Assembly (NCBI GenBank): GCA_010912705.1
Contig: POWB01000005.1
Coordinates: 1-64,000 of the forward strand
Origin: Halochromatium sp.
Lineage (GTDB): Bacteria > Pseudomonadota > Gammaproteobacteria > Chromatiales > Chromatiaceae
Reading direction: 5' to 3'
Length of the DNA stretch: 64,000 bases
Made by a program: the position numbers and the translations under genes. Numbering within the stretch: position 1 is the first letter of the stretch; every line of letters begins with the position of its first letter. Of this stretch, positions 56,425 to 64,000 are shown in pieces. Under the pieces are notes generated by a model that made no database searches, had not been told where the DNA came from, and was given only the letters and a program-made list of their open reading frames with translations.

Positions 56425-57855
56425 TCAACGCGAGGGTCCAAAAAAGGCGCTCTCCCGCTCGGCCGAGATCTGACCGCCATCGCTCAGCTCAGTGTCGGCA
56501 TGGAAGGTCACTGGCAGCGTCTCTCCACTCAGATCGGAACGCTTGATCTTGACAAAGACGATCATCGGCGTGACCTCACCCGATGGCGTGAGCAGCGGCT
56601 CTTCAGCCCCGAGTAGCTCGATGGGCACCGAGCTTTCAGCACTCACGCGCACACTCAGGTCTTGCTCACTCTTATTGAGCACCTTCAGGGTGTACTTATT
56701 CTGAATCGAGCCATCTGAGAGCTGAACAAATAATGGCGCCCGCTCATGCAGCACCTTGACCTCGATCGCCGCGAGGCTCGAGAGCCCGTAGATGATGCCA
56801 GCTAGCGCCAAGGCCAGGATGCCGGTATATACCCAAACCCGGGCTCGCAGGAACATCGGCTTGACCGGCTTGCCCTCGATCTCATCAAGGGATGCATAGC
56901 GAATCAGCCCAGGGTCGCGGCCGACCTTTTCCATCACGGAATCACAGGCATCCAGGCAGAGGCCACAGGTGATACAGCCTTCCTGCTGTCCGTTGCGGAT
57001 ATCGACCCCCGTAGGACAGACAGCAACGCATTGGTTACAGTCCACGCAATCACCAACCGCCGTTGACTCGACCTGCCCCTTCTTGACCCGTCCTCGCGGC
57101 TCACCACGCTCGACGTCATAGGTGGGAACAATCGTCGACTTATCCAGCATGACGCCCTGGATACGAGCATAGGGGCAAAGCCAAAAACAGACCTGCTCTC
57201 TCAGCCAGCCGGCGAGCAGGTAGGTACCCATGGTGAATAAGGCCACCGAGGCGTAAACGGCAACATTCGCGTCACCAACAAAGAAGTCGCGCCACAATGG
57301 ACCAGCGCCGTAGAACCAGGCAACGAAGCTAAAGCCGGTAAGAAAGCCGATCAGCAGCCAGAAGCTATGCTTGACCAGCTTGATGCGAATCTTTCTTGCA
57401 TCCATCGGCGCCTTATCCAGCTTGCGCCTTTGTGGCGGGCTACCTTCGAGCTTTTCTTCGATCCAGGTAAAGACATCAGTCCAGACCGTCTGAAAACAGA
57501 AGTAGCCGCAATAGACGCGTCCTACCAGCGCCGTTGCAACCGCCAGCAGGATCGCAAAGAACAGCAGCAAGAGCGACAACATCCAGAAGTCTTGCGGTAG
57601 TACCGTGATGCCAAACAGATGATACTTGCGGTTCGGGATATCGAACAGCACCGCCTGATTGCCGTTCCAGCGCATATAGGGGCCGAGGAAGAAGATCAGC
57701 CAGACCGATGCAGCAAGCCACTTGATGCGGCGCCACTTACCGGGCATGCGCTTCGCGTGAATCGTCTCACCGCCGGTATTCACCTCCCAGTGGTGGGCCT
57801 CGGCGTAAAGTTCGTCGATTGCCGCGCCTGAAGCGCGCGAGGGAGTCTCATTCAT
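56425..57855 (-). CDS. ccoG: CcoG (FixG/RdxA) ferredoxin-type cbb3 accessory protein
   Basis: A 476-residue polyferredoxin with about five membrane helices, two [4Fe-4S] motif groups (CVDCNQCVAVCP and CITCGLCLDACD near 265-305) and a C-terminal immunoglobulin-like FixG domain. CcoG reduces Cu(II) for delivery to the cbb3 oxidase. An extra GRVYCGYFCFQTVW motif in the membrane part is typical. The start at 57855 (MNETPSR) is preferred to five extra codons. It is the first gene of the ccoG-fixH-ccoI-ccoS run, separated from the structural operon by the terminator at 57962-57991. Confidence 0.94.
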   Translation of the reverse strand: MNETPSRASGAAIDELYAEAHHWEVNTGGETIHAKRMPGKWRRIKWLAASVWLIFFLGPYMRWNGNQAVLFDIPNRKYHLFGITVLPQDFWMLSLLLLFFAILLAVATALVGRVYCGYFCFQTVWTDVFTWIEEKLEGSPPQRRKLDKAPMDARKIRIKLVKHSFWLLIGFLTGFSFVAWFYGAGPLWRDFFVGDANVAVYASVALFTMGTYLLAGWLREQVCFWLCPYARIQGVMLDKSTIVPTYDVERGEPRGRVKKGQVESTAVGDCVDCNQCVAVCPTGVDIRNGQQEGCITCGLCLDACDSVMEKVGRDPGLIRYASLDEIEGKPVKPMFLRARVWVYTGILALALAGIIYGLSSLAAIEVKVLHERAPLFVQLSDGSIQNKYTLKVLNKSEQDLSVRVSAESSVPIELLGAEEPLLTPSGEVTPMIVFVKIKRSDLSGETLPVTFHADTELSDGGQISAERESAFFGPSR

Positions 57856-57961
57856 AGCAACAACAACCAAGATTGGGGCGCGCTTAAAACCGCGATCATA
57901 GAGCAGCCGATAGGGCCTCTATTGGGAGCCAACGCGCGCACCTCGCTCTAAAGGCCAGCAG

Positions 57962-57991
57962 AAAAAAAGGGGGATCAACTATCCCCCTTTT
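57962..57991 (-). terminator. Rho-independent terminator of the ccoNOQP operon
   Basis: On the minus strand GGGGGAT and ATCCCCC form a seven-base stem with a five-base loop, preceded by AAAA and followed by seven T residues. It begins 45 bases after the stop of the 44-residue peptide gene, marking the end of the ccoNOQP transcript. Confidence 0.9.
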
Positions 57992-58035
57992 CGGTCCCTT
58001 ACCCTCCTCGACAAGATTCAGGGCTCAACTCAGCA

Positions 58036-58170
58036 CTATTGCTGCTCAGTCTTATGTCGTTCTGCATCTTCATTCATCAGCTTAATCACCTTAAAAACCA
58101 GGTAGCCGATGATGATGACGGCGAGTGCAACGCTGATGATGGACCCCCAAAACACTGCATCTAAGTGCAT
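58036..58170 (-). CDS. Small membrane peptide at the end of the cbb3 operon, 44 aa
   Basis: An open frame too short for usual gene calling. ATG at 58170 with GGGGAGG five bases upstream, TAG at 58036-58038. One hydrophobic helix (about 7-28, FWGSIISVALAVIIIGYLVF) and a charged C-terminal tail (NEDAERHKTEQQ). It sits 173 bases after ccoP and just before the operon terminator. Single-helix peptides such as CcoM and CcoH are known in cbb3 oxidases; sequence similarity to the published CcoM is not clear, so this is described as CcoM-like only by size, topology and place. Confidence 0.7.
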   Translation of the reverse strand: MHLDAVFWGSIISVALAVIIIGYLVFKVIKLMNEDAERHKTEQQ

Positions 58171-58250
58171 TTCATCCTCCCCTATCTCTGTTTTTCATGG
58201 TTCTGTCAGCAACGACCCAATGGCAGGGTCAGCGATCAATTACACAGCTC

Positions 58251-58339
58251 ATAAGTCCTGCGCTCGCCTCCAAATCGCGCTCTAGTCACTGCGCAGAGCC
58301 GTCCTTGGCACAGTAAAATAGGACTTATAGTCACTGCGC
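58251..58339. repeat. Inverted and direct repeats between ccoP and the small peptide gene
   Basis: ATAAGTCCT (58251-58259) pairs with AGGACTTAT (58320-58328), and TAGTCACTGCGC occurs at 58283-58294 and 58328-58339. Together they form a compact repeat pattern in the 173-base spacer after the ccoP gene. A role in mRNA processing or stability would be one explanation. Confidence 0.5.
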
Positions 58340-58343
58340 CTCG

Positions 58344-59270
58344 CTATTGACCACCACCAAGGCTGTGCACATAGACCGCCAGCTTTTTGATCTGGTCGGG
58401 CTCGAGCTTGCCTTCTAGGCTGCCTGCCGAATCGCCAAAGGCTGGCATCACGGCGTCTCGCGTCTGCTCAATACCGGGCTGATTCACGCCATAGAGGATC
58501 GTATGCTTGGCGCTTTCGTAGCCACCGGGACGAAACCGCCAAATGCTATCGGTCAGATTTGCAGCACCAACGGTAATAATGGTGCCATCTGGCAGCTCGG
58601 CAAGCACACCATTTCCGGTCTGGCCATGGCAAGCGGTACAGCCCTTCTCGTTGAACAGCTTCCAGTCTGCCTCGCTGCCTTCGCCACCATCGGCCAAGTC
58701 GACAACAAACTGTGCCAGTTGATCAACCTCGGCCGCGGACAGAATAGTCTCGTGGGCAGTCATAGCCCCTTTCCGGCCAATGGTCACGGTCTCGGTGATC
58801 TTTGCTAACGAGCCACCAAAGAGCCAGTCATCATCAGCCAAGACCGGATAGCCGGGATTGCCCTGACCGCCACTCCCGTGGCAGGCCGCACAGTAATCGC
58901 CGAATAGCACCTTGGCCGAGGCCAGTGTGTACTGGGTGAGGCCGGGATCTTCGAGGATCTGCTCCGGCGTCATGTTAGCGATCTGCTCTTCGTACTGAGC
59001 GCGGACGGCTTCGACCTGCTCGACACCCTGCTCGTATTCCTTGATCGAGGTCCAACCAAGGAGGCCCTTGGTGAAGCCGCCATCTTGTTGCGACTGCCAC
59101 GGAAAGACCGGAAACGTTGGGTAAAGGATGCCATAGAGGACAAACCAGGCAAGAGACGCCCAGAGCGCGATCATCCACCACTTTGGCGGTGGGTTATTCA
59201 GCTCACGGATGTTGTCGTCCCAGAAATGCCCGGTGTTGTTTTCGCCGGGAAACGGATTATGGTCGGCCAT
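58344..59270 (-). CDS. ccoP: cbb3 cytochrome oxidase diheme subunit CcoP
   Basis: A 308-residue subunit with one membrane helix (about 34-55, WWMIALWASLAWFVLYGIL) and two class I cytochrome c domains. Heme attachment sites are CAACH and CTACH, with Met ligands in the AMTAH and VMPAFG segments. It passes electrons to CcoO and the CcoN core. The ATG at 59270 has GGAG six bases upstream and lies inside the end of ccoQ. Confidence 0.95.
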   Translation of the reverse strand: MADHNPFPGENNTGHFWDDNIRELNNPPPKWWMIALWASLAWFVLYGILYPTFPVFPWQSQQDGGFTKGLLGWTSIKEYEQGVEQVEAVRAQYEEQIANMTPEQILEDPGLTQYTLASAKVLFGDYCAACHGSGGQGNPGYPVLADDDWLFGGSLAKITETVTIGRKGAMTAHETILSAAEVDQLAQFVVDLADGGEGSEADWKLFNEKGCTACHGQTGNGVLAELPDGTIITVGAANLTDSIWRFRPGGYESAKHTILYGVNQPGIEQTRDAVMPAFGDSAGSLEGKLEPDQIKKLAVYVHSLGGGQ

Positions 59271-59472
59271 CGTTATCTCCGAGGTCCTGGTGATCATCGT
59301 CAAACGGGATGTGCTTCCTGGCTTCGAGCTTGTCCCGATTCTTTGGCCGAAAGACCTGGAAGTAGGCCACGACCATGAGCACGAAGATAACGACTGTCAG
59401 AATGGTTCCTACCCAGTCGGTTGCCGTCATCGCCGCCCAATCGGTCTCGAAGTAGTCCGAGAGGCTACTCAC
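59257..59472 (-). CDS. ccoQ: cbb3 oxidase subunit CcoQ
   Basis: A 71-residue subunit with one membrane helix ([22 protein letters not shown]) and a charged tail. The short N-terminal part is a little longer than in the common 50-60-residue form. It overlaps ccoO by eight bases and ccoP by 14, so it is translationally coupled to both. Confidence 0.9.
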   Translation of the reverse strand: MSSLSDYFETDWAAMTATDWVGTILTVVIFVLMVVAYFQVFRPKNRDKLEARKHIPFDDDHQDLGDNDGRP

Positions 59473-60322
59473 GATAGACCACCCCTGGATCTAGCTTCGC
59501 CATGGTGCCAAGGACTTGAAGATAAGCAACCATCGCATCCATCCCCGTCTTGCCATGCAAAAGACCGGTCGCCGCATCGATGTCGGCGTCGCTATAGGGC
59601 ACACCAATTGCGCGTAGCCCCTTCATGTGACGCTGCATCTTCCTTGGGTTGATGTCCTCTTCGTCAAGCCAGGGGTAGCCTGGCATCACCGACTCTGGCA
59701 CTACCGCGCGCGGATCGCGTAGATGCTGACGATGCCATTCATCCGAGTATTTACCACCGAGGCGAGCCATATCCGGACCGGTACGTTTCGACCCCCATTG
59801 GAAGGGATGGTCAAACATCGACTCAGAGGCCAGTGAGTAATGACCATAACGCTCGCGCTCATCGCGGAATGGACGCACCTGTTGTGAATGGCAGAGATAG
59901 CAGCCTTCTCGCTGATAGATATCTCGACCCCATAGCTCCAAAGCCGTGTAGGGACGAATACCATCGCCCGGCTTCCAGTTCCAGGTGGTTTCAACGGTCC
60001 GCAATACCCCGCGCTTGGGGTCATGAACCAGTTCGCCATTATCCTTTTTCAGGAAGTTGCCCTGATCGTCAGTCTTGAAGCGCAACGCATTACCATCGGC
60101 ATCCGTCTCGTATTTGACCGACACGATGGGCGTGGTCCCTGCCTCCTGCCAAACGATCTCAGGAAACCGATTCGCCTCCTCAGTGCTCTTCAAATAGAAC
60201 AGCGGGACAATCTCAACGATGCCACCCACAGAGAGCACGATCGCGACAACGATCAGCAGCCCCCAGATATTGCGCTCCATGCGCTCCTGCAATCCCTTTG
60301 GTGGTGTGTTCTTATCAGCCAT
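59465..60322 (-). CDS. ccoO: cbb3 oxidase monoheme subunit CcoO with an insertion
   Basis: A 285-residue membrane-anchored cytochrome c subunit. N-terminal helix (about 19-44), heme site EGCYLCHSQ, and the conserved [14 protein letters not shown] and [15 protein letters not shown] blocks. CcoO is commonly about 200-240 residues; here about 50 extra residues (about 55-105, [16 protein letters not shown] to VETTWNWK) lie between the anchor and the [10 protein letters not shown] block. The insert is acidic and hydrophilic and would face the periplasm. Order ccoN-ccoO-ccoQ-ccoP is standard. Confidence 0.93.
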   Translation of the reverse strand: MADKNTPPKGLQERMERNIWGLLIVVAIVLSVGGIVEIVPLFYLKSTEEANRFPEIVWQEAGTTPIVSVKYETDADGNALRFKTDDQGNFLKKDNGELVHDPKRGVLRTVETTWNWKPGDGIRPYTALELWGRDIYQREGCYLCHSQQVRPFRDERERYGHYSLASESMFDHPFQWGSKRTGPDMARLGGKYSDEWHRQHLRDPRAVVPESVMPGYPWLDEEDINPRKMQRHMKGLRAIGVPYSDADIDAATGLLHGKTGMDAMVAYLQVLGTMAKLDPGVVYRE

Positions 60323-60361
60323 TTCGTATCTACTCCTCGGGATTCTGACGGGTCAGGCGGT

Positions 60362-61813
60362 TCAAGCAGCAGCCACGGCTGGCGTGCCCCGTGCCTCGCG
60401 CAGACTCCCGGCAGACACCGACTTGCGCACCGTCATCAGCACGTTGAATAACATGATGATAGCGCCAAGCAGGAAGATGCCGCCGCCGACTGCACGCATC
60501 GCGTAATAGGGATGCATGGCAGCGACCGATTCAACGAAGGTATAAGCCAGGGTGCCGTACTCGTCATAAGCGCGCCACATCAGACCCTGCATGATGCCGG
60601 AAACCCACATCGCCACCACGTAGATAACAGTACCGATGGTGGCGGTCCAGAAGTGGACATTCACCAGCTTCTCCGACCACATCTCGGTGTGCCAGAGACG
60701 CGTCATCAGGTGATAAATTGCTCCGATCGAGATACCAGCAACCCAGCCCAGGGCACCCGAATGCACATGGCCAATGGTCCAATCGGTATAATGCGAGAGG
60801 GCGTTGACGGTCTTCAGCGACATCACCGGGCCTTCAAAGGTCGACATCGCATAGAAGGCCAATGCAATGATCAGGAAACGCATCACATAGTCGGTACGTA
60901 GTTTGTCCCAGGCACCGGACAGGGTCATCATGCCGTTTACAGCACCACCCCAGGAGGGAATGATCATCGCCAACGAGACCGCCGCGCCCAATGAACCGGT
61001 CCAGTCGGGCAGCGCGGTATACTGCAAATGGTGCGCGCCTAACCAGACGTAGCCAAACATCAGTGCCCAGAAATGGATGACCGACAGGCGGTACGAATAG
61101 ATTGGGCGATTGGCCTGCTTGGGCACGAAGTAGTACATGATGCCCAGGAAGCCCGCGGTGAGATAGAAGCCAACCGCGTTATGGCCCCACCACCACTGGA
61201 TCATCGCGTCCTGTACGCCTGAGAACAGACTGTAGGACTTGATAAGCCCAACCGGGATCGACAGGCTATTGACAACATGCAGATAGACGATCATCACCAT
61301 CATGCCGAGGAAGAACCAGTTCGACACATAGATGTGCGAGGACTTCCGGTTAGCGATGGTCATGATGAAGTTGAAGGTGAAGGAGAGCCAGACGACGGCG
61401 ATCAGGATGTCGATCGGCCACTCGAGCTCGGCATATTCCTTTGACTGGGTGAAGCCCAGCGGTAGGGTGATCACCGCCAATGCGATAATCGCGTTCCAAC
61501 CCCAGAAGGTGAACCAGGCGAGCTTGTTGCTCCAGAGACTGACGCCACAGGTGCGTTGCACCGTGTAGTACGCCGTGCCCATCAGGGTACAGCCGCCAAA
61601 GGCGAAGATAACGGCATTCGTATGGACAGGCCGCAGCCGGCCAAATGAGATGTAAGGGTTATCAAAATTCAGAAACGGCCATGCGAGCTCGGATGCGATG
61701 TAGACACCGACGCCCGCGCCTACCACGAGGTAGACAACGGCCATGATCGTAAACCAGCGAACGACGTCAAAGTCGTATTTTCGCTCCGCCGTGAAGTCGG
61801 CTGTGGCTTCCAT
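60362..61813 (-). CDS. ccoN: cbb3 oxidase catalytic subunit CcoN
   Basis: A 483-residue heme-copper oxidase core with twelve predicted helices, which reduces oxygen to water at high affinity. Visible ligand-bearing blocks are the [14 protein letters not shown] stretch, [11 protein letters not shown] (Cu-B and Tyr region), [14 protein letters not shown] and [14 protein letters not shown] (heme ligands). The start at 61813 (MEATADFT) fits the family; a longer frame from 61909 is spurious. It is the first gene of the ccoNOQP operon. Confidence 0.96.
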   Translation of the reverse strand: MEATADFTAERKYDFDVVRWFTIMAVVYLVVGAGVGVYIASELAWPFLNFDNPYISFGRLRPVHTNAVIFAFGGCTLMGTAYYTVQRTCGVSLWSNKLAWFTFWGWNAIIALAVITLPLGFTQSKEYAELEWPIDILIAVVWLSFTFNFIMTIANRKSSHIYVSNWFFLGMMVMIVYLHVVNSLSIPVGLIKSYSLFSGVQDAMIQWWWGHNAVGFYLTAGFLGIMYYFVPKQANRPIYSYRLSVIHFWALMFGYVWLGAHHLQYTALPDWTGSLGAAVSLAMIIPSWGGAVNGMMTLSGAWDKLRTDYVMRFLIIALAFYAMSTFEGPVMSLKTVNALSHYTDWTIGHVHSGALGWVAGISIGAIYHLMTRLWHTEMWSEKLVNVHFWTATIGTVIYVVAMWVSGIMQGLMWRAYDEYGTLAYTFVESVAAMHPYYAMRAVGGGIFLLGAIIMLFNVLMTVRKSVSAGSLREARGTPAVAAA

Positions 61814-61908
61814 AGACCCCCCAATACAGGCTGGGAAAATTAGAGTTGATTGGGCACTCCAGCCCGATGTGGATGGTGGCGCGCCGCACCCTGGCTCTTG
61901 ACCCGGCA

Positions 61909-62004
61909 ATAAGACTGGATCGATTGCGTAATGTCAAGACTTAAGGAGCCCCCTAAAAACCGGCAGAGGCGGGTCTTCTGACCGCTAAACTTGATCTTAG
62001 TCAG
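61909..62004 (-). promoter_or_regulatory. Candidate ccoN promoter and FNR-like site
   Basis: The ccoN-rpoS spacer (61814-62170) contains, on the minus strand, TTGACA (61932-61937) and TCTTAT (61909-61914) with a 17-base spacer. A partial FNR/ANR-type dyad, TTGAT-N4-GTCAG, lies at 61991-62004 and would be near -95; oxygen control of cbb3 operons by this family is common, but the second half-site matches poorly. The rest of the spacer is AT-rich at 62030-62060 and shows no gene. Confidence 0.35.
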
Positions 62005-62170
62005 CCTCGACAAGCCATCACAAGAGACCAATAACCTATTATTTTATAATATATTTTTACGCCAGAAGAACGACTGGCTGAGGCGCTATCGGCAGGCCTA
62101 AATGGCAACCAAAATAGTCAGAAAAATACTTGAGGTTAAGCCTTGGTGATGGGGCCGCTGAGGGCGTCCA

Positions 62171-63214
62171 TCACTTGAAGAAAGACTCGAGCGAAAAGCC
62201 CTCTTTTTCGAGGATGTCGCGCAGCCGACGCAGCGCATCCATCTGGATCTGCCGCACCCGCTCACGCGTGACCCCAAGCTCCTGTGCCACTCGCTCAAGC
62301 GTGGAATGCTCATAGCCATGTAGACCGAAGCGCCGTTCGACCACCTCTCGCTGCTTGTCGTTGAGCTTTTCGAGCCAGTGATCGAGATTAGCGTGGATGT
62401 CGACGTCCTGGATATCGTCGCTGGGATCATGGGCGGCCTCATCCTGAAGCAAATCCACTAGCGGCTTGTCGGCATCCTTACCGTAGGGTGTGTCGACAGA
62501 GGCAGTGCGCTCGTTCAGGCCGAGCATGCGCTTGACCTCGGCGATCGGTTTGTCGAGCAGCTCTGCGACCTCCTCAGTCGTGGGCTCGTGGTCGAGCTGC
62601 TGCGAGAGTAGGCGCGTCGCCTTCAGGTAGACATTGATCTCTTTGACGATATGGATAGGCAGACGCACGGTGCGCGTCTGATTCATGATCGCCCGCTCGA
62701 TGGTCTGACGAATCCACCAGGTCGCATAGGTCGAAAAGCGGAAGCCACGCTCCGGATCGAACTTCTCAACCGCGCGGATCAGACCAAGATTGCCTTCTTC
62801 GATCAGATCGAGCAGCGGCAGACCTCGATTGAGATAGCGCCGCGCGATCTTGACCACCAAGCGGAGATTGCAGACGATCATCCGCTGACGCGCTGACTCA
62901 TCGCCCTGCTGAGCGAGCCGCGCGTAGTACACCTCTTCATCCGCCGAGAGCAGTTTCGACTCACCGATCTCGTTCAGATAGAGGCGCGTTGCATCGAGCT
63001 CGGAATCGCTAGCGGCATACCGCTTGCTGGACGCATCGGCCGTCTGCGGCACCGAGGTCGCCGAGCGATGACAATCCGGCAGCTCATCGCCCTCAGCCTC
63101 TGTTTCCGGCAGATCCGGCTCGCCCCCGTCAGCGTCGTCGCCGTTGATTAGGATCTCGTCTTCATCGGGAAGGGCATCCCCGTCCGGATCCTCTTCCGGG
63201 TTAACCGCTGACAT
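62171..63214 (-). CDS. rpoS: RNA polymerase sigma factor RpoS
   Basis: A 347-residue general-stress sigma factor. All sigma-70 regions are present: region 1.2 ([18 protein letters not shown]), region 2 with [17 protein letters not shown] and [18 protein letters not shown], region 3, and region 4 ([20 protein letters not shown], then [17 protein letters not shown]). The N-terminal about 60 residues are acidic and variable, as usual. The ATG at 63214 (MSAVNPEED) is preferred to a frame 60 codons longer that overlaps nlpD. nlpD lies immediately upstream on the same strand, the standard gammaproteobacterial order. Confidence 0.95.
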   Translation of the reverse strand: MSAVNPEEDPDGDALPDEDEILINGDDADGGEPDLPETEAEGDELPDCHRSATSVPQTADASSKRYAASDSELDATRLYLNEIGESKLLSADEEVYYARLAQQGDESARQRMIVCNLRLVVKIARRYLNRGLPLLDLIEEGNLGLIRAVEKFDPERGFRFSTYATWWIRQTIERAIMNQTRTVRLPIHIVKEINVYLKATRLLSQQLDHEPTTEEVAELLDKPIAEVKRMLGLNERTASVDTPYGKDADKPLVDLLQDEAAHDPSDDIQDVDIHANLDHWLEKLNDKQREVVERRFGLHGYEHSTLERVAQELGVTRERVRQIQMDALRRLRDILEKEGFSLESFFK

Positions 63215-63242
63215 GAATCCCCCCAGGTTGCAGTCGCTTGGC

Positions 63243-64000
63243 TCACCGTGTCGCTGGCAAAAAGAGCAGCGGATCAACGGTTGCGCCATCGCGACGGATC
63301 TCGAAGTGCAACATCGGCCGACCATCTGCCGCCTGGCCAACCTCGGCGAGCTGTTGCCCGCGCTTAACCGAGGCGCCCTCACTCGCAAGCACACGACGGT
63401 TGAAGCCGTAAGCGCTCAGATACCTTGGGCTGTGTTTGACGATAATAAGATTGCCGTAACCGGCGAGTCCACTGCTACCGCTATAGACCACTTCGCCATC
63501 GGCCGCCGCAGCAACAGCTGTGCCTACTGCTGCCGCAATCCGAATCCCCTGCCGGGTGCGATCGTTCGAGCGATAGCCCTGAACCACCGAGCCAGCGACA
63601 GGCCAAGCCCAAACGACCCCAGAGCTCCCGGCAGCACTGCCGGGCTTTGCAGACGCAGCCGCTGTCGCAGTGCCCTTGGTGCTCGTGTTGGAGACGCGCT
63701 TAACACTGGTTTTGGCGCTGGTTTTGGTGCTGGTTTTAGAGCTGGTTTTGGCGCTTGCTTTGGCGTGCGCCTTGACACTTGACTGAGCCCTGCTGTCCTT
63801 AGCTACCTTGCCTGTACTACTCCCCAAGTTGCCGCCTCGCGGAGCCTCCACTCGGAGCAGCCGACCGGCATAGAGGGGATAGGGAGGCCCCAGGTCATTC
63901 CAGGCCGCCAGCTTCCGCATGCTAACGCGCCGATCCTCAGCGATCTCACTGAGGGTATCGCCTGGGCGAATCCGATAGAAGCCTGGCGGCGCGGGTCCAT
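63243..64000 (-). CDS. nlpD: NlpD-like LysM/LytM-domain protein, 5'-truncated by window edge
   Basis: The frame is open to the window edge; the N-terminus and lipobox are outside. At the edge a LysM domain is visible ([20 protein letters not shown] and LYAGRLLRV), then a low-complexity Lys/Thr/Ser linker (repeats of [13 protein letters not shown] type), and a C-terminal LytM (M23) domain. Its active-site positions are changed: the usual H-x-G-x-D region reads RQGIRIAA and the HxH region keeps only MLHFEI, so it should be a non-catalytic activator of amidases (AmiC type), as NlpD is. rpoS lies downstream; in E. coli the rpoS promoter is inside nlpD. Confidence 0.9.
   Translation of the reverse strand, partial: GPAPPGFYRIRPGDTLSEIAEDRRVSMRKLAAWNDLGPPYPLYAGRLLRVEAPRGGNLGSSTGKVAKDSRAQSSVKAHAKASAKTSSKTSTKTSAKTSVKRVSNTSTKGTATAAASAKPGSAAGSSGVVWAWPVAGSVVQGYRSNDRTRQGIRIAAAVGTAVAAAADGEVVYSGSSGLAGYGNLIIVKHSPRYLSAYGFNRRVLASEGASVKRGQQLAEVGQAADGRPMLHFEIRRDGATVDPLLFLPATR

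Overview
This window looks like a chromosomal segment of a GC-rich gammaproteobacterium, most likely a purple sulfur bacterium (Chromatiaceae/Chromatiales). The evidence is the nlpD-rpoS pair, the fmdB-aspS-nudB and darP genes, a complete cbb3 oxidase locus (ccoNOQP, ccoG, fixH, ccoIS), a DsrC/TusE-family sulfur protein and the overall protein style. No photosynthesis or rRNA genes are present, so the family-level assignment is inference.

Layout. 1-2.7 kb is a scarred region: the 3' part of an IS1634-like transposase sits in the end of an RtcB-family RNA ligase gene, followed by an IS630-like remnant and a palindromic MITE-like repeat. 2.7-6.4 kb has a PP2C phosphatase facing a small unknown gene and a tandem AAA+ ATPase whose reading frame is split by an in-frame TAA. 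6.6-7.6 kb is an Rpn-type nuclease with a heptad-repeat tail. 7.7-15 kb carries an SLC13 transporter coupled to a 1222-residue unknown membrane protein, a decayed putP fragment and an OprD-like porin. 15.2-21.5 kb is a zinc island: a Zur-box promoter, znuA-znuC-znuB-zur, then a second LolD/FtsX-type ABC pair and a DUF3299 lipoprotein. 21.5-24.4 kb holds two overlapping GTPase genes. 24.6-28.2 kb holds an acyl-CoA ligase and an AAA-ATPase/PD-(D/E)XK gene, with a 140-bp piece of the ligase duplicated after the latter.

28.2-31.7 kb is housekeeping (nudB, aspS, fmdB, darP). 31.8-40.2 kb is a one-strand sensory cluster: two hybrid histidine kinases, a FIST sensor and a response regulator with a degenerate GGDEF domain. 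40.7-43.6 kb has lapB-pyrF-galU. 43.9-52.8 kb is mixed: a 46-residue Cys-rich membrane peptide, a ferritin, an SDR-type protein, an OmpA-like coiled-coil protein, an APH/P-loop kinase fusion, pgl, and a DsrC-like protein that keeps the internal cysteine but lacks the C-terminal one. 52.9-61.8 kb is the cbb3 locus on the minus strand, including an unlabelled 44-residue membrane peptide before a clear terminator. 62.2-64 kb is rpoS and the 3' part of nlpD, which runs off the window.

No single locus is clearly a new system. The most interesting leads are the CysA-less DsrC homologue, the split AAA+ gene, the 140-bp templated duplication, the His-tailed zinc transporter with its second ABC partner, and the two small membrane peptides. 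Coordinates were worked out by eye from the sequence; no database search was run.
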